Under the pieces are notes generated by a model. That model searched no databases and was not told where the DNA came from. It saw only the letters and a list, made by a program, of their open reading frames with translations. This document shows, piece after piece, positions 13,601-25,600 of a stretch of 64,000 nucleotides of DNA. A program made the position numbers and the translations under genes. Position 1 is the stretch's first letter. Each line of letters opens with the position of its first letter. The stretch comes from Rostratula benghalensis (Eukaryota > Chordata > Aves > Charadriiformes > Rostratulidae). The DNA lies in NCBI GenBank assembly GCA_013399305.1, contig VXAI01000139.1, positions 1,956,598 to 2,020,597 of the forward strand. Reading direction: 5' to 3'.

Positions 13601-16600
13601 TGCTCTTTTAACCTTTTCTAGTTTTCAAGCTGATCCTCACAAGCAAAAGAGAAATAGTTACCACCCTTTCTTCCTGCCAAGAAAATGGAATTTGCTATAA
13701 AATTGCTTTATGTCAAGATTTGGGCTCCCTCTTTTTTGTTCTTTTTTTTTTTTTTTTTTTTTCCTTCCCTTCCCTCAGTCCTAGATGTTATAATAATATT
13801 AAATCACATTAGAGTCAACATCTGTGCCCTTTGCTCCAGCACCTCTCTGCTTTCTCCCAATTTTCTGCAACGCTATTTTCTGTCATTGCACAGCCACCTA
13901 GGAGTGCAGGTGGAAAACCTGGAGCTGGACCTATTACAGATATAAACAACGGGGAAATATTTAAGGGACGCATTTCTCCTGCCAGGCAGGCTGCAAACAT
14001 TTTGGTGAACAGAGGATGCTTGCCAGGGAGATGCTCCATTGGGGTATGTGGACCTGAAGTTACTTTAGCTGAAGCAATGGAGGGAGGTGGCAGGAGCCTG
14101 AGTCTTGGCTGGCAATGAACACAGGAGGAATAATGCAAAAGCCCTGTCCAATGTCTCCTCCTGCCATAGAGGGGGCTAGCCTGGTGCTTGGCCTCCTGTA
14201 AATGGAAGAGGCAAAGATGGGGTCCAAAATTGTTGTCTGCTACGTGAATTGAGGAGACTTTGTCCCCCCCTTTGGTAAGAGAAGAGCTTCCTCGCAGTGT
14301 TTCAAGAACTGTAGGAGATATGACTGCTCTTTGCTGATGAGCCTGAGTGCAGGATTGCAGCGAGGGGAATGTGCTGCCACTTGCATTGTGGATGGGTAGC
14401 TACAACAGAAGCTGAACAGGGTTTGTGGCACTCTGAAGTGGGAGCATTTTTTGCTTTCAGGATGTAAATCTGCTTATCTGTGGGAGGATCCAACCTCCGC
14501 TTTTCCTCCTGTACACAAGCCCTTCCCCTTTCTTCCCTAGCACAGCAAAAAGACCTATGTGTGGCATTTCCCATGAAGCCTGTGCAGAACTCTGTTTTCA
14601 CTTTTCTTTAGCTCTCAGAGTTTGGGGCATGTACTTTTTCACTGTTGAACTGCAGAGGTCCTAATTTTTGTCTCTGCTTATTAATCCATGTGCGTGTTAC
14701 TATTTATTGCTGTCACTCAAAGGATGATTATATGAGAACATGGCTGCTAGAACTGTTTTTTTTAAGACTGTTTAATGATATAAATGAATTGTGCTATTTT
14801 CATTCAGTTATGTCTAATCCTTTATGAATGATTTCTTTTCAACTGAAATTGAAAATATGGTGATCTGTATATTTTGTTGTGCAGCTTGTAATAGATCGCA
14901 CTAATCTCTGAATAAAGGAGGATATCTCTGAGACCCACTTAATTCATGCATTCATACAGAGATCAGGTAGACTCCTAAGTCTTATACAGCTAGAAAAAAA
15001 AAAAAATACTGCATACCTCATCTGATGGGGCCACTATATTATTACAGCTACACTTAATTTTCTTTAACAAGAATGATTTAAGAAGTCCATTAAATGTTTA
15101 TTATGATTTTTCAGGGATGGCTCACATATTCGAAGAGCTCCTATAGGATCTGCACTGAAATTTATGCCCTCTTTTTGCTGCCTGCTGCCTGGGTGAGGAG
15201 CTGGTCTGCAGTTTTTCTAACTGCGTGGCTTTGTGGCATGTCATGGGGCTGATGGCACTGGAGAGGCAACTGACACATGAGACTGCCTAAAAAAATATCA
15301 ATTAATGAGTATCTTTGTGTGTTTCACATGTCTAATGAAAGAAATGGGTTGTATAGTTGTGTAAATGTGTTCCCTTTAAATAAATTTCAATTTAAAAAAA
15401 GACATTATCAGGTGCAAAGTTGGTTAAAAACTGGCATTAAAATGCCTAAGCAGTGGATGGCTTCTGAGGGACTGGTAATAGGGCACTGAAGGCCACTTAT
15501 GTTCAAATCCCCGCTTCACTGTAGGTTTTCTTTAGAGTGTTAGAAAAGCCACTTAAGCCTTTAACCGTAAATCTAAATGATTCATCCAAATGATGAGACT
15601 TAGTACCTTGAAGTATTTAACTTGCAACCTCTGTCTATACCCCCAAGTACTGCAGTGCCACACCTCATGGGCTGGCACAGCAGTAAGGACAGTAGTGATT
15701 CAGGGCAGAGCTGCTTGAGGATCCTGGCAATGAGAAGAGCAAAACTGTGTAAGAAAGCCAGGAGGGCAAAACTCAGTGTGAACAGGCTTCCTGAGTTAGC
15801 AGCACTTTTGGTGAATTGCATAATTTGCTCTCAAAAGGAAAAGGAGGTTGAAAAGAATAGAGTGGAAATGAGAGTTCCCACTGCCCTCACAGACATGGGA
15901 GTAGTTAATTAGTTAGTATCTATATGATATTTGGATTTGAAAATACCAATTCCTATAGAAATATTTTCATCTTCATTGGGTTTTGGATAAACTTCTTAAT
16001 CTTGAGGAAAAAGTACTGCGTCTATTTTTAATTGCGTAACACCATGTTGCTGAACATAAATGCTGGAAATAGCTCTTTTCCCTGCTTTCCTGTCTGCAGA
16101 AAATGAAACTTGCTGGGTGGAAAGCAAGGGATTATATAAAGGGCTCAGGAGTGAATTGCTTGCCCTCTCCCTGGGTTGGCAAATACTTAATGGTTCTTCT
16201 GGTATTTCCGATCATTTGTCAGTATCTACTTGCTTGGTTTGTTACCAGTAGTGTTGACTTGAAGGAGCTCTCCCAGCTATCCCTGCTGACCGTGCTTTGG
16301 TTCATTTTGCTAAGTGTGGAAATACTTAGTTTGGATGAAACTGAAATAAATGCTTCAAGAAGGTATCATGGCTGTCTGTGGGCATTCAGGCCAGAGCTAG
16401 TCCAAAACAACCTTTCTTCTGGTGGGTATGCTACGTCCTGAACACCACCTTTTTGATCTGCTGATCTGTTCCTGTTGAGCTGCACTGCTTGCTACTTTAG
16501 ACATAGCCTCAGCTGTGTAGTGAACGGAAGATACAGAAATATCATATGCAAGAGGTAATTTCTTCTGGCAAAACAAAACCAGGAAGCTGACGGACAGGCT

Positions 16601-19600
16601 TGTGCTTATTAATTTTCAAATAATTGTTTAAACAAGTGTTTTGGGGTTTTTTTTTGTTTTTTTTTTTTTTTTTTAAAGCAAAAAGGCACGCAGTTGTAAA
16701 TAGTTCACTGACAGTGATGCACTGGTCCTTGTGACAGAAGAAAACCTCTTTGCTGTTCGGTGACATTGTTTGATGAGCATGGACATGTAGCCTGTCACTA
16801 CATGTATTCTGCCACGGTTACTTCCTCCAGCTCCCTGCTGAGAGATGTGATGGTGCTTTCCTATGTGTTGCTGTCCCTGACCTTGGGAAGAGAGGCATGA
16901 AAGGCAACAGAGGAAGGTTCCTTCTGAATCACTGTTAAAGGAAGGCTGAGAGTAAAACTGCCCTCCTCTTCCTCCTGGGGAAGTTCAGCACCAGTATGTT
17001 CCTTGCCATGTCCCCATGCTCTAGCCCTTAATGATTAATCTGTTTTGTAGCACTTGGTGGTAGCTCATTACTGGATAAAACAGTCATTGTCCAGCAGTAT
17101 GTATTGATTTTCAGCTAGCCTATGTGACACGCTGCTCCTACTTGTTATTGCTTCCTAAAGAGTTGTTCTGAAGATTAGCTTTAAAACACAGGGTTAAATG
17201 TGATAAGTTTTGGGTGTTTTCAGACTAGTGGGTTCTTATTTTGTTCTCTCATATTTTGGTTTGGTGAGTTTTGTCTCCATGTGAAGGAAATTATCACGGG
17301 TTTTTTGATAGCTTTTTTTTATTCTAGGTCAGTGACGTTTTGAAAACTAGGGCAAGAGAAAACCCATGCACTTAGGGCCCTATAAAAAGGCCTAACAAAG
17401 AATCCATTCATCCTCATAAAAATAAAAATCTGTATTAATTAAACACGTGGTAGAGATAAGAATTGGAGAGCTTGATTAAATCATTAGCGCCTCTGAGCAG
17501 TAGAGTCGGAGGGGAGCTGGGAGGGAAAACATACTTGGCCTGAAAACCGCAATCCGACTACATACCCTGGTGCCAGAAGCACATCTGTACTGAGCTGTGG
17601 GTTGTGTGGTCTAGATGGAAACAGAGTGACTGCTGCAGTACACTCTACAGAAATATTGCCAAGCACGGAGCTTTGTTATTAATTCAGGAGGAGATTTTGT
17701 TATTATTGTTATTTATTTGGGTAGGAAAATAAGCCACATAATTGCAGCTAAGGCAGCAGTTGCTTGGAAGGCAGCCCAATGGGTTGGTTGCACTAAGCAG
17801 CAGTCATAGTCTGGAGAGGGTGTAAGGTATGCTTAGGTGTGTGCAGTGAAATAACTGCCTTGTACTTTCACCAGGTGAGACATTTGTCAGAGAGCTGCCC
17901 ATGTGAATCAACACTGGCAGTATCTAGCCCACATTGCATAATAAAGCATGTTAAGATGGAGAGATTCAACCAAAACAAGACCAAATGTCTTCATCCTAGC
18001 CGTCAACCCCAAAAGCAAGTTCTCCAAATCAGTAGCAGTAGTGTGTGTTGGCAAGAGCGACTGCTGGAAGAGTCACTGGCGTCAGGCAGAGTGGTTAATA
18101 TTTGCTCTCCGTCCCTTTTCAAGTGCCAGCAATAACAGCCTCCCCTGCCTGATAAAATGGAGTGCAGCTACTCAATAATTGCTCGTTAGGTAATTGGAAT
18201 GGCTCCCACATGGGTATTCAAGCAAAGGGTGTGGTGGGTCCTGTGCTAACATGAACCCAACATCTCCATGCTATTTATGTCCTCTTTGCAAACGTGGCAA
18301 TGGTCTGTGTGGCAAGTTTGCCGTCACTTTCTGTTTTCCAAACACACCAGAATTTTGAGATCACATTTTTGCCTGTGTCTTTACACTTATCTGACTGTTC
18401 ATCCCAATCTCTGTGGTATTTGAAAAGCAGCGTAAAGCAATCCAGCAAGCAGGGGGAAATCAACTGTTTCATGCTCTGACAGGATCACAGCATTGCAGAT
18501 TAGAGCAGGACTGTTGAAAGATGTGTTAGCTACAGGATGCAAAACAGCCCTCTACGCACGTAATTGTGTAAATGCTTTTCTTGCTGCTTGCCTGCTCGGC
18601 GAAGCAGAAGGAGGTCTGTGGGTCAAAATGGTGGGGTTAGGAACTGAAGGCCACATTATCCTTAAGCAGCTCACTCTGCTTTGCCAGCTGATGAAGTTCT
18701 GCACAGCAAGTCCTTCAGGCTGTCTTGGATGATGAAAAGCCACTCAGGACTGGGGTTTGTGCTTGCCACATTTGCAGAGTGTAATAAAGTCTGGGACATT
18801 TTCCTCAGAGTGGCATTGTCATTTTCATGGCCAGAGCAGTCAGGCTGGCCTGTTTTCCCCCCAAGGTCTTGATGTTTTTGGTATCTTTCCTCCCTGCCCA
18901 GCCTAAAAAACATACATATCTGTTGCTGAGTAGTCTTGTTACTTATGTTGTCAAATTTGCCTTCACATTCATGCTTTCAGAGGCAGAAGAAATCATCCAC
19001 TTGCACCTCATCTCCCAGATGTGTTGCTTCTCACAAGCTGATGTCCTGGTCAGAGTCTCCCAGTGCCTCTCCCCAGCGGCGGGAGAATTTATCCCAGCTG
19101 AGAAATGAGCAGCGAGTGCAGGTGCCCTCCCACCATCTCCCTCCAGGCCAGGGCCATGCGTGCTGCCCTACCACCTACTGATCCTTCCAGAGTGGCACCA
19201 GGTACATGGCACGGGACATGATGCAGGGACATGCATTGTCCTCTCCTGTCATGCTGGCAGGGTTATGGGACAGCACCCTGTCCCATCTGTGTCCCTGTAC
19301 AGAGGAGCTCTCGGCCTCTGTGTCGCCATGATCCAAAGCCTCATCCTCTGCTCCAGGCTGCCTGACACAGCCCCTCCTGCCGCCTGGTGCAGCGGGGAGG
19401 GGAGCTTGCTCTTTCACTCAGTTTTGTACCTCTCCGGCCTCAGGATTTGCTGCTTTGCTGCCTGCCATGAGAGGCAGCACCATGACAGGCTTTACTCGGA
19501 GGCTGCTGCCCGTAGCTGTACAAAGAGGGGGTGGCATCTGCCTCAGCCCTCAGAGGAGGGGCTGGGACAGCCCTGGAGCTGGTGCAGGCCAAAGATGGTG

Positions 19601-22600
19601 GTTTGGGTGACAAAAACATCAACTCTCTTACCCGCATCATCTTGCCCTCCCTCAGTTAATAGTCCGTTTGACTTGCTTTGTAATGTCGGGGCTGTTAAAA
19701 CCCAGTGCAGCTTTTTTGATTGTTATTCAAATGGGGAAGAGGGGGAGTGTATGACCACCCTTCTGCAGCTCCAGGCAGGCCCCTTTATGGGGGGGTACTG
19801 CTTTTTGACCTATTTTTGCAGAATCCAACCTCAACGTTTGCAGTCAAAGCTGATGTGGAAAGGGACAGATGAAGGAGTTTGTGTTCACGCCTGCTCCTGT
19901 GAGCTGTTGGGATGGCCACTGGCAGCAGTGGCTGCACAGCATGGATGCCTGAAAGGCTGTTATCTCGGGGACCAACACCTCCTGCTGTTACCTCAGACCT
20001 GTGTACAGACATTCAGCAGGGACGTCTGATTTTGGTGGTGGTGTGTCTTGGGTGGTTTTTTGGGAGAGTGATCACAGTCACTGACTGTGACCAGGGATGG
20101 GGCTGGGGAGCTCGTCGGTCTGCTCATGCTGTGCTTCACCTTTTGGGGAAGCTAGACTTTTTTTTATCTCTGCTACCCATGGGTGAAAGGCTTTCCCCTC
20201 TCTTGATCTCTTCTCTGATTTGAGAAGTGATTTAAATATTCTGATGTTCTGAAACATGGGCTTAAACAGCATCCTCTCTTCCTTCATAACTGATGATAGT
20301 TTACCACTTGCGTACCAGCTTGCAGGACCTGGGAGAAGAGCTGGATCTCTGTTTGACCAGGTCATGCTTGGAGTCCCATGTCACCATTTTTTTTACTGTG
20401 GCAAGAGTTCAAGCACTTCCTTCTTCCTCCTTTTTAAGACCACGTGTACCCTTGTTTGCCTGGATTAATGATCTGCATTCCCCAGAGAGGGAGGGCAGGC
20501 CTAGTATTGAAAGAGGTGCTGTTAGAGGGTATCTTCCACAATGGCAGCCCAATAATTCTCTCCAGCACTTCAGTTAGCCAAGACAACCATTGTGTGGCTT
20601 CACTTACAGATTTGCATTTGTCATCTAACCACAGCCTCCATCCTTGCCTCATCACCTAACTCCATGCATGGCTTTCGCTGAATTTCAAGATGAATCGTAT
20701 ACTGGTGATTGCCCATAATACTTCATGGAACATTTCCAAATGGATGGAGTTATCCTAGATGTTTTGCTCTGTGGGATGATATGTTCAGTCTGCTGTTTGC
20801 ATATGTTGAGCTTTTGACAAAAACTTCATTAGTTGTTCTTAACTGCATCCAGTAGAAATAACCTTGATGATTGTGGAGGTCCTTGTGGTATCATAGTACA
20901 AGCAAGAAGATGTCAGGACCAAAATAAAAGTTGATAAAAACTCACACTAAATTGTACCTTAATATCTAGAAGAATGGATCTTAGGCTTCGATTGGATGCC
21001 ATGTATCCATTTGCGAAGGAGAAATAAAACTAGATAATTTTTTCCATTAACAATGTTTTTCCCTGTTTTTTTTGTTTTTTTTTTCCTTAGTACAGCGAGA
21101 GTTTACACAGAAGAAAACCTTCACTACCTGGATAAATTCAATACTAGCAAAGGTAAGAAGAGGATTCTTTAGGAAAGACCTGCCTTTTGCATTTTTCATT
21201 CAGATGTGTATGGAGACTAAAATTTTTAGGAAGAAAAAAAATTAATACAAGATTTTTAGGCACTGGCTCTAGAAAGCATTTGTTTATTATGTGTGACAGC
21301 ATTCTATTATTGACCATTCAAAGTAAGTAGATGGCAGTATCTTTCTTGCCTGTATGGTAAAACATACTTGTGCTGCATTGTAGCACATGTCTGGGCTTTT
21401 AAGAGGTTCTGTATTTATGATTAGTTTACTGTGTTTAGGTAAGTATTATTCCATTATGCAAGCCAAGAATGTGAGTTTAATGGGATGACCCGAGTGACTG
21501 GTAAGTATTAAGACAAACCACATGGCAGTGTAGGTGCTCTTTAAGCTCTACAAGGCAGCTCATGCAGCATGTGCTGGAGTTCTGATGTGCTTGGGTGGAA
21601 TAAAAATTCCTGTTTTGGTCAGTCCTTGAGCAGGAGCTGTTAAGTTCATGATAGGTTTGTATTGTTCACAAGTGGGTGAAAGAGTGAAGTTTAGTTATTC
21701 AGCTCTGTAGTCAAATTTGTACACTGTGTACTTTAATTAAGAAAACAAATATGAATTAACTGCTTCTCTATACATTCCCTTTTTCAAAGTTTTGGCTTTT
21801 TTTGCCACATATCTCCTTGAAATTTATCAATACTTGAAAACGAGGCTCAAATGACCCTTATAAAACTCAAGAGGCAGGGCAAGGAATAAGAGCCATGCAT
21901 AATAATGGGTTAGAAGAACCAGGATATGGGTGATTTGATGCAGGATTTGCATTTCAGCTCATTGAAAAACATAAAGGCTGAGTGGGTTTTTTTGTTTGTT
22001 TGTTTTTTTAACAACAGAGTATTCTGTAGTGTGTTGAGTTCAAAGTGACAAAACCATTGAAATCTGTTTTGCAGCGTACACCTCCTTCTGTTATCTCAGA
22101 CCTGTATACAGACATACAGCAAGGACATATGCTTTTGGATCTGTTGGAAGAGCTTTCAGGTCAACATTTGGTAAGACAGAGTAATAAAAACATTATCTAG
22201 ATACTTCATCAAATCCAGCAAAGATTTCAGGATATGCTTAATTATAAGCATACGAATGATCCCTCTGGAGCCATAGAGCTATCTACAAGTAACTTATTCC
22301 TACAACGCTAACACTGAAACACACTGAAATAAGTTGGTCCACAGTAATATGTGAATCTTTGCAGGATTTCCCTTATCAAAATATAAAATAAAATATAATT
22401 TTTACAACTAAGTATGTAACCGTTTTATTTTTTGCTTCTCAGCCACGTGAAAAAGGTTTTAATACCTTCCAATGCAGAAGCAACATAGAAAATGCTTTGA
22501 CATTTTTAAGGAGCAGATCAGTGAGTATTAACTTCAAAATTCACAACTGAAGCCAGTTTAGCTGGTGGAACATTTCCTTTGTTAACAATGATCCTTTTTT

Positions 22601-25600
22601 AAAAAAATTTTCTTTCCTCTAGCTCAAGCTTATAAATATTCATGTTGCTGACATTATTGAAGGAAAACCTTCCATTGTGCTTGGCTTAATTTGGACAATT
22701 ATATTTCATTTTCATGTAAGTATTTCAGCAATGTAACAGAGTTTTAGTAGAGGGTAAAGCACAGAAATATGTTGACTTATGTGGTTGCCAAATGAGATAA
22801 ATTACTACAAAGCATGAGATTATTTTCTGACAGGTTGAAGTGATAGCTCAGGGAGGAGACACACCAGTGCTTCTTGCCTGTGTCTCTGAGTTGCTTCACC
22901 AGTGCAAGGGTGGCATTACCACCTGATGAACAGTATTGATCTGTAAATGGTAGGAAGGAGAGATATTGAGATTTTTAAAAATTTTAAGTAACCAGATAAA
23001 ATAAGTCAAACTTTGCCCGTCTCTAAGGCTTGTAATGATTAAGTGCCAAATAGTGCAAAGTGGCTCACGTTCATCTCTGCAAGGGTAGCCCCCCTCTTCA
23101 GTGTTGGCTGTGTTCACAATGTGTAGTTGTTGCTATAATCTTTTTCTGTACTAGGTGACTGGATAACATGAAGACTGTGGTAGTGATGTTTCTTGTACAA
23201 GATACTGAGTGTGTCTCTTGAGTGGCATGAGGTTATGGGGAGGAGGAGTGTTTGAAAGCACAGGGCATTGCTTTAATTGTGTTATAGAGGATGATGTAGC
23301 CAAGCTGTCCTCTAGCAAGAGACCACCAGTGAATTAACTTAGGTGCCTGAGGGGTGAGCTGTGACTGGGGCTCAAGAGGTTGCTAAGAAGTAAAAAGTTC
23401 TTTAACAGTATTAGACACAGCCTATATTTTTCATGGTTAAAGTACTTTGGTGCTGAAGGTTCTTGTACTGCACAGCCCTGTGCATTATCCTTTTACCTAA
23501 ACCAAACTTCTCTAAACAAATATCAATCTCTCAGGGAAACCTAGTTGATAGACCTGCACTTTGAGCGAGCAGGCAAACTCTGAGCATGCCTAATACATGA
23601 CACTGTTGACAGCAGAAAACACAGCTGCTTTCACTGGTAGGAGGAGTAGAAAAGTGCATTGAGTGGGAAGGTTCCTTAACGCCAGTGCTGGTACCCACAA
23701 TATAACATGGAAGTCTTTGGGCGAATATTTCCTGTCAAAAAAAAATCACCTAAAGATGTGAATTCAGCATGAAATAGTTTGGGGTGAACAGACAAAGAAA
23801 CCCTGATCTGATCTTTTAGGGCAGGGAGCTATTACAGCTGTCATTGAGTCCTTTCTAATTCTCTGTAGTTTTCTGCCATTGATGTCCTGGTAATTTTTTA
23901 CTGAAGCCTGATTAACTCTCCCGTCATCTCTGATAGATTGAAGAACTTGCCAGGACGCTTGCTTGTACTTACAATCAGCCTTCACTTGATTGTTCAAGCG
24001 TCGTTGACTCCTCTCCAAAGGCAAGCCGATCAGCTAAAAAAAGTGCTAAAATTAAGGAACGGTGGAAGATGTCTGCTACAAAGGCTCTTTTGTTGTGGGC
24101 AAAAGAACAGTGTTCACTGTAAGTTTCATCCAAGACTTATAAATAGTATGTTACACATTGTATTTATGACTTTCCTCTAAATGTGGTGATATTTTCCCCT
24201 CTTTTTTTGTTTTTTTAACATTACGTAGTGACAGCTTAGTAGAAAATCCTGTACATTTCTGATGTCGCCAGCACTTTAGCATTATTCAGGCCCTAAATGT
24301 ATTGACGTAAGCCCTTTAAATATAATAAAGTGAAGTTAATCCTAATAATAAAAATACCATAATGTAAAGTGAGTTGTTTCACTATTCTCTTTTAGGGGCT
24401 TCTGTATGATAAGCCTTGTGGAATGTTTACTTGATTTACTAGTTTTAATCCTTGTGGTTAGCACTTGTTAACAAAGTTTCAATAACTAAAATTTGTGTTT
24501 TAAATAGGAAAATGTAGGATTTCTAGGATTCCCATGTCTCATGTTTTTCTGTCAAAACACTGCATGATCCCCAAGAAGGACCTTAGCAAACATAAGAGGT
24601 CCGAGTCCCCAGTTCTAACAAGAAGTTTGCTTGTGATTGATGTACAGATAGCTATGTTGATTTGAATGGGATTATTCACAGCATACAATCTCGGAACAAA
24701 TACAGCTATTTCTTGCAAGGGGCAGGCTTTACATTTTCTTGAAGGGCTACTGCTTCAGTCCAAGATGTTTGAAATATGTTTTACAACAGTGTCAGCCCTT
24801 TCTCTCCAGCTCTGTGCATGCTTTATGTTCTAGTAACAGCCCACTAGTATTCTGTGTTGTTAGTGAGTTATCTCCCTTGATCAGCACATCAAACACTTTC
24901 TGCTAGGAGAATGTTTTCAAGCACTGAAGTTTCTCTTTGAGCTGTATTTTATCGGGGCAAGATTGATTGGCATGTAAAAATCACCTCTCCATTAAATCTT
25001 CCTCTTTCTTTTGCTTGCTTTCCTTTCTCAGCAATATTGCTGTCTTGTAGCAGCCTTTCTGAACTGTGATTACCCTGAATGATTTTGTTATCAGTAAATC
25101 CTGTAGTTTTTGGTAAAAGAACAAATCTTGTAAATCCTGGCCCATTGTTGTCTCACTAAATTTGATCTCCTGAAACCCCATACGATTTCTGTGCCGAAAC
25201 ATACTCATAACATGAGCCATTTCTGGAAAGTTGTCCCAGAATTCCCTGTGGCTCACAGAGCTGGACACCTCACAGCACTATCCAGGCACCACTTAATAGA
25301 AGGTGTTTTAAAGACACAAAGGCTGAATAAGAGAAGAACAATATATCTTTCTTGTAGTAATACATCTCTTAAGGTCTGTATGTTCTAAAATGACAGAGGT
25401 GATTCCAGTACTGAGCACCCTTACAATCAAATATCTGCATGCTCTTCAGTGCTTTGCTTCTTGTTTTTTCATCCCATAAAATGCACAGATACTGAGCACA
25501 AAGCTGACATTCAGAAAGAAAGGGTATTGGATCAGCAAGGCTCTATCTTCCAAATATAACATGAGATAAAAACACTGAGTCATTTCACAAAAGTAATAAA

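Larger units (their letters stand above)
10654..21090 (+). other. SYNE2: Intron 1 (10.4 kb)
   Basis: The largest intron in the window. It contains T-rich tracts (13742-13762, 16647-16674), a GC-richer block at about 19040-20035, and a 61-bp decayed copy of exon 3 at 19975-20035. I recognise no CR1 copy, RNA gene or nested gene. The open frames in it lack homology and good gene structure. Large first introns often carry enhancers, but nothing here identifies one. Confidence 0.8.

Noticed and set aside
19160..20029. A 289-codon open frame on the plus strand in intron 1, the longest in the window
   Set aside because: It shows no recognisable domain, has a composition typical of a GC-rich non-coding block, lacks splice or promoter evidence, and crosses the exon 3 relic in a different frame.
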